Below are positions 53,283 through 62,327 of a DNA stretch of 64,000 nucleotides, in pieces. How positions within the stretch are numbered: position 1 is the first letter of the stretch; the number at the start of each line of letters is the position of its first letter. The DNA comes from Afipia sp. (GTDB taxonomy: Bacteria; Pseudomonadota; Alphaproteobacteria; Rhizobiales; Xanthobacteraceae): the NCBI GenBank assembly GCA_024707075.1, contig JANQAK010000001.1:496001-560000 (forward strand), written 5' to 3'. The position numbers and the translations under genes are program-made. Below the pieces are notes generated by a model. That model saw only the letters and a program-made list of their open reading frames with translations. It was not told the origin of the DNA and did not search any database.

Positions 53283-53669
53283 ATGTCCCGCCGCCTGATT
53301 TCATCTGGATCGCCGTTCGAGAAGGTCGCCGGCTACAGCCGCGCAGTTGTCGATGGCGACTTTTGTTTTGTCGCAGGCACCACGGGCTATGATCCTGTGA
53401 CAAAGGTCCTGCCGGAAGACGTGGCCGAACAGACCCGCAACTGCTTCAAGGTCATCGCCACCGCGCTGAAGGACGGCGGCTTCGAGATGGCCGACCTCGT
53501 GCGCGCGACCTATTACGTCACCGACGCCAGGGACTTCGATGCGGTGTTCGCCGTGTGTGGAGAGACGCTCGGCGAGATTCGCCCGGCGGCGACGATCGTC
53601 GCGGTATCTGCCCTCTACAAGCCCGAGATGAAGGTGGAAATCGAAGTCACCGCCAAACGACGCTCTTAA
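53283..53669 (+). CDS. RidA (YjgF/UK114) family protein
   Basis: 128 residues. Conserved segments: FCFVAGTTGYDPVTKVLPED, RNCFKVIATALKDGG, DLVRATYYVTDARDF and ATIVAVSAL. The Arg that binds the substrate carboxylate in deaminating RidA proteins, normally in a R-x-T motif, corresponds to VRATYYV. RidA hydrolyses reactive enamine/imine intermediates made by PLP enzymes, so a place in a block with PLP decarboxylation is sensible. AGGA precedes the ATG. Confidence 0.85.
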   Translation: MSRRLISSGSPFEKVAGYSRAVVDGDFCFVAGTTGYDPVTKVLPEDVAEQTRNCFKVIATALKDGGFEMADLVRATYYVTDARDFDAVFAVCGETLGEIRPAATIVAVSALYKPEMKVEIEVTAKRRS

Positions 53670-54001
53670 ACACTGCGGCTCGTAAAGCTGCCGCGCTGAA
53701 TTCTGTGACACAATCCTGCGACATGCCGACTGACCGCGCCAGCATGTCGCAGTCGATCTGTTGACTTTCCCGCAAACGGTCATAGCTTCAATTCATTATG
53801 TCGAATGTCTGCAACAATCGTCTCTTGCTTCACGCAGGTCGCCTTCAAACTGGAAGGTGACCCGGGCGGACGCGCATCCGCGCCGTCCCGGGCCATTCGC
53901 AATCCTCCCCACTCTACAAAATTGAATCCCGAACAAGTCCGGCGCGTGCGCGCCGGTCTGTCGCGTTGTGAAACGCACCAACGTCATTGAGGTGAACAAA
54001 C
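53670..54001. other. Gap of about 330 bp with inverted repeats, no gene
   Basis: CTGCGACATG (53716-53725) and CATGTCGCAG (53743-53752) form perfect 10-bp arms with a 17-base loop, just before a TTGACT hexamer. CCGGCGCG-TG-CGCGCCGG lies closer to rnk. These may be an operator or RNA hairpins for rnk. No ORF with a ribosome site was found. Confidence 0.5.
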
Positions 54002-54418
54002 ATGGCCAGCCACTTGCAACCCGCACTGCCTCCGATTTCCCTGCGCATGTGCGACGCCGATCGCCTGCGCAATATCGCGGAGGCCGCGTCCGGCAAATAT
54101 CCGCAGACCACCGATTTCCTGGCACGGGAAATCGAGCGCGCCGAGATTCTGCCGGACGCCCGGCTGTTGCCGGGCCTTGTCACGATGGATTCGGACGTGA
54201 CCTTCCGCGACGACATCAGCATGCAGGAGCGGACCGTGACTCTGGTGTATCCGGAAGCCGCCGACGTCGAGGCAGGAAAGATATCGATCCTGACCCCGAT
54301 CGGCGCGGCGCTGATCGGCCTGTCCGTGGGACAAACCATCGAGTTCCAGACACCCGGCGGACGCTGGCGCTCGCTGACCGTGCTCAAGGTTGACCCGGCC
54401 CGCGACGGACTTCGCTGA
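54002..54418 (+). CDS. rnk: Nucleoside diphosphate kinase regulator (Rnk/GreA C-terminal domain)
   Basis: 138 residues. The N-terminal half is a short helical region (RLRNIAEAASGKYPQTTDFL), the C-terminal half a GreA/GreB-like FKBP fold (VTFRDDISMQERTVTLVYPE, SILTPIGAALIGLSVGQTIE). Rnk-type proteins bind RNA polymerase or nucleoside diphosphate kinase. AGGTGA precedes the ATG at good spacing. Monocistronic in appearance, before hss. Confidence 0.85.
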   Translation: MASHLQPALPPISLRMCDADRLRNIAEAASGKYPQTTDFLAREIERAEILPDARLLPGLVTMDSDVTFRDDISMQERTVTLVYPEAADVEAGKISILTPIGAALIGLSVGQTIEFQTPGGRWRSLTVLKVDPARDGLR

Positions 54419-54535
54419 CAGCCGTTTCAAGACGATTTTGTGAAAATCCGGCGGCAAAGCATCGTTGCCGTCATCCTCGAGTTGCCGTAAGTCCTGCGCG
54501 GCTGCCCTTCCCTGCTATCCGGAGTTTCAGTAGTG

Positions 54536-55972
54536 ATGACATCCCCCGTTTACGCGCGCATCAGCGGCCCTATCGTCATGATCGGTTTCGGTTCGATCGG
54601 CAAAGGCACGCTGCCGCTGATCGAGCGGCATCTCGATTACGACAAGTCGCGCATCACGGTGATCGATCCCAAGGACGAAGGCCGCAAGGCACATTGCGAG
54701 AAGCACAATGTGCGCTTCATTCAGCAGGGCGTGACCAAGGACAATTACCGTGAACTGCTGACGCCGCTGCTCACCGAAGGCGGCGGCCAGGGTTTCTGCG
54801 TCAATCTCTCGGTCGACACCGGCTCCACCGACATCATGGAGCTCTGCAACGAACTCGGCGCGCTCTATATCGACACGGTCAATGAGCCTTGGCTCGGCTT
54901 CTATTTCGATGCGTCGAAGGGCCCGGAAGCGCGCTCCAACTATGCCCTGCGCGAGAACACGTTGGCTGCCAAGAAAGCCCGTCCTGCGGGATCGACGACG
55001 GCCGTCTCCTGCTGTGGCGCCAATCCCGGCATGGTCTCGTTCTTCGTCAAGCAGGCCCTGCTGAATGTGGCCGCCGATCTCAAGCTCAATGCCCCTAAAC
55101 CGAAAACCAAGGCCGAATGGGCGGACCTGATGCGCCAGGCCGGCATCAAAGGCATCCACATTGCCGAACGCGACACCCAGCGCTCGAAGAAGCCGAAGGA
55201 CCCGGATGTCTTCGTGAACACGTGGTCGGTGGAAGGCTTCCTGTCGGAAGGCGTGCAGCCGTCCGAACTCGGCTGGGGCACCCATGAAAAATGGATGCCC
55301 GAAAACGCACACACGCACGAAGCCGGCTGCGGCGCAGCGATCTATCTGATGCAGCCGGGCGCCAACACGCGCGTGCGCACCTGGTGTCCGACCCGCGGGG
55401 CGCAATACGGTTTCCTTGTCACCCACAACGAGTCGATCTCGATCTCCGACTATTTCACGGCGCGCGACGCATCGGGCAAGGTCATCTACCGTCCGACTTG
55501 CCACTATGCCTATCACCCTGCGGATGATGCGGTGCTCTCGTTGCACGAAATGTTCGGCCGCGCAGCCAAGATGCAGGAGAAGCATCACATTCTCGACGAG
55601 AACGAGATTATCGACGGCATCGATGAGCTTGGCGTGCTGCTGTTCGGCCACGACAACAATGCCTACTGGTATGGCTCGCAGCTCTCCATCGAGGAGACGC
55701 GGAAACTCGCGCCCTATCAGAACGCCACTGGCCTACAGGTGACCTCCGCGGTCCTTGCCGGCATGGTGTGGGCGCTGGAGAATCCGAACGAAGGCATCGT
55801 CGAAGCCGACGAGATGGATTTCGATCGCCTGCTGGAAATCCAGATGCCTTATCTCGGCCCGGTGAAGGGTTATTACACCGACTGGACACCGCTCACCGAT
55901 CGTCCGGGACTGTTTCCGGAAGACATCGACACCAGCGATCCGTGGCAGTTCCGGAATGTTCTGGTGCGGTGA
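54536..55972 (+). CDS. hss: Homospermidine synthase
   Basis: 478 residues; NAD-dependent condensation of two putrescines (or putrescine and spermidine) to homospermidine. N-terminal Rossmann motif MIGFGSIGKGTLPLIERH, then CVNLSVDTGSTDIMELCNE, TAVSCCGANPGMVSFFVKQA and HNESISISDYFTARD. Same family and length as the Rhodopseudomonas/Blastochloris enzyme. I use the ATG at 54536; a GTG directly before it is in frame. GGAG lies 12 bases upstream. Ends in a strong terminator. Partner of the ornithine decarboxylase 3 kb upstream. Confidence 0.95.
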   Translation: MTSPVYARISGPIVMIGFGSIGKGTLPLIERHLDYDKSRITVIDPKDEGRKAHCEKHNVRFIQQGVTKDNYRELLTPLLTEGGGQGFCVNLSVDTGSTDIMELCNELGALYIDTVNEPWLGFYFDASKGPEARSNYALRENTLAAKKARPAGSTTAVSCCGANPGMVSFFVKQALLNVAADLKLNAPKPKTKAEWADLMRQAGIKGIHIAERDTQRSKKPKDPDVFVNTWSVEGFLSEGVQPSELGWGTHEKWMPENAHTHEAGCGAAIYLMQPGANTRVRTWCPTRGAQYGFLVTHNESISISDYFTARDASGKVIYRPTCHYAYHPADDAVLSLHEMFGRAAKMQEKHHILDENEIIDGIDELGVLLFGHDNNAYWYGSQLSIEETRKLAPYQNATGLQVTSAVLAGMVWALENPNEGIVEADEMDFDRLLEIQMPYLGPVKGYYTDWTPLTDRPGLFPEDIDTSDPWQFRNVLVR

Positions 55973-55994
55973 TCGCCGCACCGTTTCGCAAAGA

Positions 55995-56024
55995 AAAAAG
56001 CCGGGCCATGAGGCCCGGCTTTTT
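55995..56024. terminator. Bidirectional rho-independent terminator after hss
   Basis: AAAAAGCCGGGCC-ATGA-GGCCCGGCTTTTT: perfect stem with A-run and T-run, so it works on both strands. It lies between hss and the convergent gene at 56041. Confidence 0.95.
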
Positions 56025-56040
56025 CATTTCGTGGCGTGAG

Positions 56041-56376
56041 TTATCTCCTGATCGGCTCGCCCATTTTCTCGGCCAGCGCGGGAGGCAGCGCGGGCTTCGC
56101 GCCCGCCTTCTGCGCATCGGCATCGGGGCGCGCGGGCTCCGGAGCAGGTGTCGTCGGCCGCGTGCCACCCGGCATCGATTCCGCCGGACCGTCAGTTTTA
56201 CCTGCCGGAACGGATGGTGTTGTCTCCGCCGGCTGCGTTGCCTGCGCCATACGGATTTCGCCGCGCGATGACAATTGCAACAGCGAAACTCCGGACAAAG
56301 CAAGACCGCCTGCGATCAGCAAAGCTGAGAGAAGAAAATCGGTTCGGCTGGCTGCTCTCTTGTCATCTGAGATCAT
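56041..56376 (-). CDS. Hypothetical membrane-anchored Pro/Ala-rich protein
   Basis: 111 residues: a short basic N-terminus, one membrane helix at about 13-33 (FLLSALLIAGGLALSGVSLL) and a long disordered tail rich in Pro, Ala and Thr. No domain recognised. It would be anchored with the tail in the periplasm. Starts 137 bp after the MgtC gene stop on the same strand, so may be transcribed with it or alone. Confidence 0.6.
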   Translation of the reverse strand: MISDDKRAASRTDFLLSALLIAGGLALSGVSLLQLSSRGEIRMAQATQPAETTPSVPAGKTDGPAESMPGGTRPTTPAPEPARPDADAQKAGAKPALPPALAEKMGEPIRR

Positions 56377-56514
56377 CTCGACACCCGTTCGTCGCCTTGG
56401 TGGAAAGGCAACGGGCCGTAACAGCGAAGGTTCCGGGCGTAGACCAGCCCATGATGCCGCAGTTAAAGAATTGAGAAGGGAAACAAGGAATCAGGCTGAG
56501 ACACTCAGCGCCGA

Positions 56515-57231
56515 TCAGTCCCTTGTGCTGACATCCCATGTCGCGTGCCGCACGCCCGGACGCCGCGCCAGATCGGCTGCGACAGCGTCGAGTTCCCTGG
56601 CGTCGACAGCCGTACTGACAAGCGTGGCCACGATTTCCACGACATTGTCGGCACGATCGATAACATTGACATCACTCACGGGATATTGCGCGGCCTCGAG
56701 CTTTTCAACGAGAAGCTCGCGCATGTCGCTCATGGACGCCGCATCAACCGTGAGCATGAATTCGTAGGTCGCCTCCGAGGCTTTTTCATCCAGCGGACTG
56801 CGATTGATGGCGTTCACCAGCGGCCGCAGCAACGTATTGCCGGCGAGCACAAACACCGTGAGCGCAGTCGCCTGCGCGATCATGTCTGCGCCCGCGCAGG
56901 AACCGACAGCCGCCGACCCCCACAGCGTTGCGGCGGTATTCAGGCCGCGCACATTCATGCCTTCCTTCATGATGACACCGGCGCCGAGGAAGCCGATGCC
57001 GGACACAACGTAGGCAATGACGCGGACCGCGCCCTCTTCGGCGGTCAAATGCATGGCGAGGTCAACAAAGGCCGCGGCGCTGACGGCAACCAGTACGTTT
57101 GTCCGGAGGCCCGCTGTACGCAGTCGGTACTGGCGCTCGGCTCCAATCAACGTGCCGAGAATGAACGCCGCGGTCAGGCTGACGAGCGTATCGAGGAAAT
57201 CATAGGTCTGAAACGTCGCCAGGAAGCGCAT
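56515..57231 (-). CDS. MgtC/SapB family membrane protein
   Basis: 238 residues. Four or five membrane helices in the first 150 residues with the family signatures LGTLIGAERQYRLRTAGLRT and GIGFLGAGVIMKEG, NVRGLNTAATLWGSAAVG. A C-terminal ACT-like cytoplasmic domain follows (about 155-235). MgtC proteins limit F1Fo ATP synthase and help growth in low Mg2+ or in macrophages; environmental members are of unclear function. It is 16 bp after the WD40 gene and thus third in the cobW-WD40-mgtC unit. No Mg-sensing leader is visible. Confidence 0.88.
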   Translation of the reverse strand: MRFLATFQTYDFLDTLVSLTAAFILGTLIGAERQYRLRTAGLRTNVLVAVSAAAFVDLAMHLTAEEGAVRVIAYVVSGIGFLGAGVIMKEGMNVRGLNTAATLWGSAAVGSCAGADMIAQATALTVFVLAGNTLLRPLVNAINRSPLDEKASEATYEFMLTVDAASMSDMRELLVEKLEAAQYPVSDVNVIDRADNVVEIVATLVSTAVDARELDAVAADLARRPGVRHATWDVSTRD

Positions 57232-57247
57232 GACGACTGCTTACTCA

Positions 57248-58267
57248 CTACAGAGTGAGCAGTCCAGCGTCGCCGTCTTCCGTGGCGAATGCGAGCAGCG
57301 ATCCTTTCGCATTCCAGGCCAGCGCGGCGACCGGCTCACCGGCATTGCGGCGCACGAGGATCTCCGCGCCGTCCTCGATCCGTACCATCAAAATGGTGCC
57401 GTCGCTGTAGCCCACGGCGAAGATGTCATCCTTCGGATGGCACGCGACCACCGTCGCTTTGGCCTGAAGCGGCGCCAGCATCAGCGGCTCCTTGCCCATT
57501 GGCCCGTCCTTGCTCGCGAACGGCCACAGGATCACGCTGTCCGAGCCGGACGTGGCGAGAAACTTTCCGCCGACACTCCACGACATCGAGCGCACGCGGG
57601 CGGGATAGCCGGTCATCCGCATATGGCGCGAATCCGCCAGCCGCCAACCGTGCAGCGCGGACTCGTGCATCGTGGTGACGAGGAAGCGATTGTCGGCGCT
57701 GAAAGTGACGCCGAGATGCGAGCCCTTCCATTCCAGGAATTCCGGCTTCGCGCCCATGTTGGGAAACCACAGCGTCACGCCGTTGTAGTGCGCGACCGCG
57801 AGCCGCACGCCTTTCGGCGCGAACGCCAGCCCGCCGACGGTGGACGGCACGTCGAGCGATTTTTCCTCGCCTTTCGGGGCGCGGACGAAAGCCGTCTTGC
57901 CTGCGGACCACGCCACCGCGCCGTCCGGATGCAGGGCGACATTGTCGATCCAGCGCCGCTTGGCGTCGATGGCCAGGGTTTCGATATTCGATTTGGCATC
58001 GACGGCCACCAGCTTGCCGTCATCGCCGCCCATGACGACACGCTTGCCGTCGGACGCCGAACAGAGGATGCCGCCGCCGTGCACGGCGACTTCCGTCGTC
58101 GTGTCGCCGCCTGCGAACGTGACGCACTCTTCCGCTCCGACAAAGACTGCGACATCGCCGAGAAAATGGACAGCGGTCGCCGGTGCGCCGAGCGTCACCG
58201 GAGCGACTCGATCGGTGACCGAGACGATGGAGGCCGTCTCGGGGGCCGGATTGAACTCTTTCATCAC
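57248..58267 (-). CDS. WD40 beta-propeller protein
   Basis: 339 residues, about seven WD-like blades (e.g. [60 protein letters not shown]). No enzyme motif. Overlaps the CobW gene stop by four bases, so the two are co-translated. In alphaproteobacteria this pairing with a zinc-type CobW GTPase recurs; the propeller may be a binding partner or scaffold for it. Cytoplasmic, no signal. Confidence 0.85.
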   Translation of the reverse strand: MMKEFNPAPETASIVSVTDRVAPVTLGAPATAVHFLGDVAVFVGAEECVTFAGGDTTTEVAVHGGGILCSASDGKRVVMGGDDGKLVAVDAKSNIETLAIDAKRRWIDNVALHPDGAVAWSAGKTAFVRAPKGEEKSLDVPSTVGGLAFAPKGVRLAVAHYNGVTLWFPNMGAKPEFLEWKGSHLGVTFSADNRFLVTTMHESALHGWRLADSRHMRMTGYPARVRSMSWSVGGKFLATSGSDSVILWPFASKDGPMGKEPLMLAPLQAKATVVACHPKDDIFAVGYSDGTILMVRIEDGAEILVRRNAGEPVAALAWNAKGSLLAFATEDGDAGLLTL

Positions 58268-59310
58268 GCGATGGTTTTCGCAAAGCCATCGCGGATGGCC
58301 TGCTCGGGCAATTCACGGCCGATGAACACGAGGCGGCTTTCGCGCGCTTCGTCCTTCTTCCATTTCCGCTGGTGGTCACCTTCCAGCATCATGTGGACGC
58401 CCTGGAAGACGTAACGGTCGTCATCACCCTTGAAGGAGAGGATGCCCTTCGAACGCAGGATCTTCTCGCCATCCTTCGCGACCAGTTCCTGCAGCCACGG
58501 CATGAACTTGGTCGGATCGATCGGCTTGTCGGTGCGCAGTGACAGCGACTGCATGTCTTCGTCGTGATAGTGCTTCATGCCGCCGTGGGAATGGTCGTGG
58601 TGGTGGTCATGGCCGTGATGGTCATGATGATCGTGGTCATGGTCGTGACCGCCATCATCGAGAAACTCAGGCTCGATTTCCAGAATACGGTCGAGATCGA
58701 ACGCGCCGCGTCCCAGAACGTCCGACAGCTTGACCTGCGCGCGTTGGGTCTTGTGCAGCGTTGCATAGGGATTGATCGCGCGGATGCGGGCTTCGACTTC
58801 GGCCAGTTCTGCCTTGGTCACCAGATCGGTCTTGTTCAGCACGATGACGTCGGCGAACGCGATCTGGTTCTTGGCTTCCGGCGCGTCCTTGAGCCGGTCG
58901 CTCAGCCACTTCGCATCGGCGACGGTCACCACCGCGTCGAGTGAAGTCTTCTCGCGCACGTCCTCGTCGACGAAGAAGGTCTGCGCCACCGGCGCCGGAT
59001 CGGCGAGGCCGGTGGTCTCCAGGATAATGGCGTCGAACTTGCCCTTGCGCTTCATCAACCCGTCGATGATGCGCACGAGGTCGCCGCGCACCGTGCAGCA
59101 GACGCAGCCGTTGTTCATTTCGAAGACTTCTTCGTCCGCGCCGACGATCAAATCGTTATCGATGCCGATCTCGCCGAATTCGTTGACGATCACGGCGTAT
59201 TTCTTGCCATGGTTCTCAGACAGAATGCGATTCAACAGTGTGGTCTTTCCGGCACCGAGATAGCCGGTGAGGACGGTCACGGGGATTTTTTCGGGCGAAA
59301 CAGAGGACAT
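58264..59310 (-). CDS. CobW/ZNG1-type GTPase, likely zinc chaperone
   Basis: 348 residues. Walker [16 protein letters not shown] (residues 13-27), the metal motif [13 protein letters not shown] (CxCC), Walker [15 protein letters not shown], NKxD as LNKTDLV, and a His-rich loop at about 222-250 ([20 protein letters not shown]). The CobW C-domain ends the protein. The lack of cobalamin genes, and the znu operon next door, point to a zinc chaperone rather than cobalt use. A repeat lies just upstream; I see no Zur box there. Confidence 0.9.
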   Translation of the reverse strand: MSSVSPEKIPVTVLTGYLGAGKTTLLNRILSENHGKKYAVIVNEFGEIGIDNDLIVGADEEVFEMNNGCVCCTVRGDLVRIIDGLMKRKGKFDAIILETTGLADPAPVAQTFFVDEDVREKTSLDAVVTVADAKWLSDRLKDAPEAKNQIAFADVIVLNKTDLVTKAELAEVEARIRAINPYATLHKTQRAQVKLSDVLGRGAFDLDRILEIEPEFLDDGGHDHDHDHHDHHGHDHHHDHSHGGMKHYHDEDMQSLSLRTDKPIDPTKFMPWLQELVAKDGEKILRSKGILSFKGDDDRYVFQGVHMMLEGDHQRKWKKDEARESRLVFIGRELPEQAIRDGFAKTIA

Positions 59311-59329
59311 CAGGCGCTCCAGAAACAGA

Positions 59330-59440
59330 CCTCATCCTGAGGAGCGCGCTCTTGCGCGCGTCTCGAAGGATGAGACCGGAAGGTTGTGGACCGCCTCTCC
59401 TTCGAGACGCCCGCCTGCGGCGGGCTCCTCAGGATGAGGC
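59330..59440. repeat. CTCATCCTGAGG-type palindromic repeat, second copy
   Basis: CCTCATCCTGAGGAGCGCGC ... CTCGAAGGATGAG, then an inverted unit CTCCTTCGAGACGC ... GGCTCCTCAGGATGAGG. Same family as 43444-43565. Lies between cobW and znuA and so splits the zinc genes into two transcription units. Confidence 0.85.
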
Positions 59441-59455
59441 GGGGACCGGCGCTAT

Positions 59456-60373
59456 CTAGCTCGAAAGCGCGCTCGTCAGGGCCTTTATATTGTGCCGGAC
59501 CATGTCAATGTAAGTGGGGGCTGGCCCCTTTTCGTCGGTCAGACTGTCCGAATACAGCGTGCCGCCGATATTTGCCCCGGTCTCGGCAGCCATACGCCGC
59601 ATCAGCCGCGGATCGCTGACATTTTCCAGAAAAACCGCTGGAATTTTCTGCTTCCTGATCTGCGTGATAATGGCCGCGATGTCGCGGGCGCTGGGCTCGG
59701 ATTCGGTCGAAACGCCCTGTGGCGCGATGAATTTCACCCCATAAGCCTGGGCGAAATAGCCGAAGGCGTCATGGGTCGAAATCACGCTGCGGCGTTCCGG
59801 CGGGATCTTCGCCACCGCCTCGCGAACGTCCTGATCGAGCGCGTCGAGCTTTGCAAAATAAGCTGCGGCGTTGGCCTTGTAGGCGTCCGCGCCAGCCGGG
59901 TCGGCGGCAACCAGCGCATCGCGGATGTTAGCAACATAGGTATTTGCGTTAACGACCGACTGCCAGGCGTGGGGATCGGCGGAGCCTGCGTCGTGATCCT
60001 GGCTGAGCGCTTCGCCCGCTTCGATCTTGCGCGGTGCAATGCCCTTCGTGGCGACCACCGTTACGGCCTTGCCGCCGGTGGATTTCACCAGACGCGGCAA
60101 CCATCCTTCGAGGCCGAGGCCATTGACGATCACCAGTCTGGCATCCGTGATCTTCTTGGCATCGGCAGGTGTCGGCGTATAAACATGAGTGTCGCTGTTG
60201 GGACCGACCAGCGTCGTGACGCTGACGCGCTCGCCACCGACATTCTTCGCAAAATCGCCGAGAATCGAGAACGTGGCGACGATGTTGAGCCGTTCCTGCG
60301 CATGCGCGGGACTGAACGCGGCAACGACAGCAACAGTCAGGATCGTCAGAATATAGCGCATCTGGTGTCCCAT
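59456..60373 (-). CDS. znuA: Zinc ABC transporter substrate-binding protein ZnuA-like
   Basis: 305 residues with a signal peptide (about 5-26). Metal ligands of the cluster A-I family are visible: His in SDTHVYTPTP, His in ADPHAWQSVVN, His in ISTHDAFGYFAQ and Asp in GTLYSDSLT. The His-rich loop of many ZnuA proteins is absent (only QDHDAGSAD), so Mn could be considered from the protein alone; the Zur box of the operon favours zinc. The ATG shares a base with the stop of znuB (TGATG). Last gene of the operon. Confidence 0.85.
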   Translation of the reverse strand: MGHQMRYILTILTVAVVAAFSPAHAQERLNIVATFSILGDFAKNVGGERVSVTTLVGPNSDTHVYTPTPADAKKITDARLVIVNGLGLEGWLPRLVKSTGGKAVTVVATKGIAPRKIEAGEALSQDHDAGSADPHAWQSVVNANTYVANIRDALVAADPAGADAYKANAAAYFAKLDALDQDVREAVAKIPPERRSVISTHDAFGYFAQAYGVKFIAPQGVSTESEPSARDIAAIITQIRKQKIPAVFLENVSDPRLMRRMAAETGANIGGTLYSDSLTDEKGPAPTYIDMVRHNIKALTSALSS

Positions 60374-61242
60374 CACGCTTCGAGATGGCGGCCGGGAAAC
60401 AGTTGCCGCACCAGCCCGCTGACATTGCCGAACAGCACCGAAACCACATACAGCATGGCGCAGACCAGAATGATCGCCGGCCCCGACGGCACCTTGGTGT
60501 GGAACGACAGCAGCAACCCCGCGTAACCGGACAGCGCGGCGCTCGCCACCGCGATGCCGATCATGCCGGTGATGTCGCGCGACCAGAACCGTGCAATGCC
60601 GGCGGGCAGCACCATCAGCCCCACCGCCAGCAGCGTGCCGAGGGCGTGAAAGCCATTGACCAGATTGATGACGACGAGAGCGAGAAACGCCAGATGCGCG
60701 GGCGCGCCGGCACGGCTCACCGTGCGCAGGAACACCGGATCGACGCATTCGATCACCAGCGGGCGGTAGATCACCGCCAGCACCAGCAGGGTGATGGTGG
60801 CGTTGAAGGCGATCACCAGCAGGGTCTGGTCATCCATCGCGAGGATGTTGCCGAACAGCACATGCAGCAGGTCAATGTTGGTGCCCTTGATGGACACGAT
60901 GGTGACACCAAGCGCCAGCGACACCAGATAGAACGCCGCCAGCGAGGCGTCTTCCTTCAGTTCCGTGGTGCGCGCGACCACACCCGCGAGGATCGCCACG
61001 GTGAACCCCGCCACCAGTCCGCCAAACGTCATCGCGAACAGGTTGAGGCCCGACAGCAGAAAACCGACGGCAGCGCCGGGCAGGATCGCGTGCGCCATGG
61101 CGTCGCCCACAAGGCTCATCCGACGCAGCATCAGGAATACGCCGATCGGCGCGCCGCCGAGCGCCAGCGCGATCACGCCGGCCAGCGCACGGCGCATGAA
61201 TTCGAATTCGGTGAAGGGCGCGATCAGCGCGTCATAGATCAT
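60373..61242 (-). CDS. znuB: Zinc ABC transporter permease ZnuB-like
   Basis: 289 residues, eight or nine membrane helices of the ABC-3 family: GGAPIGVFLMLRRMSLVGDA near the start with the conserved MSLVGDAMAHAILPG coupling segment, and ALGTLLAVGLMVLPAGIAR in the second half. Starts at 61242 (MIYDALIAPF), eight bases after the ATPase stop; a longer upstream reading is unlikely. Forms the channel for zinc import with znuC. Confidence 0.9.
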   Translation of the reverse strand: MIYDALIAPFTEFEFMRRALAGVIALALGGAPIGVFLMLRRMSLVGDAMAHAILPGAAVGFLLSGLNLFAMTFGGLVAGFTVAILAGVVARTTELKEDASLAAFYLVSLALGVTIVSIKGTNIDLLHVLFGNILAMDDQTLLVIAFNATITLLVLAVIYRPLVIECVDPVFLRTVSRAGAPAHLAFLALVVINLVNGFHALGTLLAVGLMVLPAGIARFWSRDITGMIGIAVASAALSGYAGLLLSFHTKVPSGPAIILVCAMLYVVSVLFGNVSGLVRQLFPGRHLEA

Positions 61243-61249
61243 GACAGTC

Positions 61250-62002
61250 TCACGCCGCCTGCGATGGCGTATCGACGCACGGTGCGGCGCCGTCGTCGAA
61301 CGCTTCGCACATATGACGTGCGGCAAGCAGATTTTCAGACGTCAGAACCTCCGCTGTCGGCCCCCACGCCACCTTTGAGCGCGCCAGCAGCAGCGTTTCC
61401 GGGAAGTTCGCCCGCACCATGTCCATGTCGTGCAATGCCGCCAGCACCGTTCGTTTCTCCGAATGCCAGCGCTGCACCAGCGCGATCAGGTCGGCGGAGG
61501 TCTTGGCGTCGATGGCGTTGAACGGCTCGTCGAGCACAATCACGCGCGCCTCCTGCAACAGCACACGCGCGAACAGCAGGCGCTGCATCTGCCCGCCGGA
61601 CAACGTGCCGATGGGACGGTTCTCGAAGCCGCTCAATCCAACGGCCGCCAGCGCCTCGCGGATTTTCTGCTGCTCGTCCCTGCCAAGGCCGCCGAAGATG
61701 CCCTTGCGCCGCCACAGGCCGGTGCCGACGAAATCGTACACCGAGATCGGAAAGCTGCGATCGATGTCGGCGGTCTGCGGCAGATAGGCGATGTCGCGAT
61801 GGTTGAGATCGCCAAGCCCGATAACGCCCGCCAGCGGCTTGAGGATACCGACGATGCCGCGAAACAGTGTGGATTTGCCGGCGCCATTGGGGCCGACCAC
61901 CGCGACCAGCGAGCCGGCGGCGACCTCGCCGCTGAGATGATGCACGGCGGGATGCCTGTCGTAGCCCAGCGTGACATCACGGAGCTGAATCTGAGCGCTC
62001 AT
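61250..62002 (-). CDS. znuC: Zinc ABC transporter ATP-binding protein ZnuC-like
   Basis: 250 residues. Walker A VVGPNGAGKSTLFRG, signature TLSGGQMQRLLFAR, Walker B VIVLDEPFNAID and the H-loop ALHDMDMV are intact. A D-V-Y-P-type Q-loop reads IAYLPQTADIDRSFP. The C-terminal 30 residues contain two extra Cys and His. Start at 62002, three bases after the small His-rich gene stop. Powers zinc uptake with znuB. Confidence 0.92.
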   Translation of the reverse strand: MSAQIQLRDVTLGYDRHPAVHHLSGEVAAGSLVAVVGPNGAGKSTLFRGIVGILKPLAGVIGLGDLNHRDIAYLPQTADIDRSFPISVYDFVGTGLWRRKGIFGGLGRDEQQKIREALAAVGLSGFENRPIGTLSGGQMQRLLFARVLLQEARVIVLDEPFNAIDAKTSADLIALVQRWHSEKRTVLAALHDMDMVRANFPETLLLARSKVAWGPTAEVLTSENLLAARHMCEAFDDGAAPCVDTPSQAA

Positions 62003-62004
62003 GC

Positions 62005-62217
62005 TCACCTCATCGCCACCAGCACGACGGCCCACAGGCCCGCGCTGATCGCTGCGGCGGCGGCCAGACGCGCCGCCAGTGTCATGCGCAGGATCGACCA
62101 CGTCACCGGCTGCGCCGGATGGGGTGCGGGGCCGTGGCCATGCACCTGAGGACCGTGCGAATGATCGTGACCATGGAAATGGCCACTCGCGTGAGAATGC
62201 CCGTGCGAATGGGCCAT
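62005..62217 (-). CDS. Small His-rich membrane protein heading the znu operon (70 aa)
   Basis: 70 residues. The N-half is almost wholly His/Gly/Ser (HSHGHSHASGHFHGHDHSHG), the C-half one membrane helix (LAARLAAAAAISAGLWAVVLV). The ATG at 62217 is chosen over a TTG five codons upstream. It is the first gene after the Zur box and is followed by znuC after two bases, so it is made when zinc is short. A likely role is to bind Zn at the membrane for the importer. No named family known to me. Confidence 0.7.
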   Translation of the reverse strand: MAHSHGHSHASGHFHGHDHSHGPQVHGHGPAPHPAQPVTWSILRMTLAARLAAAAAISAGLWAVVLVAMR

Positions 62218-62276
62218 GAGGCAGCTTTCCAAACCCGGTGAAGGCTGAGCGGTCCGGAAACCCTCAACATCTAAAT

Positions 62277-62289
62277 GTTATAATATAAC
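62277..62289 (-). promoter_or_regulatory. Zur box of the znu operon
   Basis: GTTATA-A-TATAAC, a perfect palindrome equal to the Zur operator seen in alphaproteobacteria (TGTTATAATATAAC type). It is 60 bp before the His-rich gene, in the only AT-rich patch of the gap. Strongly implies zinc repression of the downstream genes. A zur gene is not in the window. Confidence 0.85.
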
Positions 62290-62327
62290 GTAGCCTGAGT
62301 CCACGGTTCCGCAAGGCTGGACTGGAC

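Noticed and set aside
12941-59440. Dispersed palindromes as CRISPR repeats
   Set aside because: Copies are far apart, without regular spacers, and no cas genes are present.
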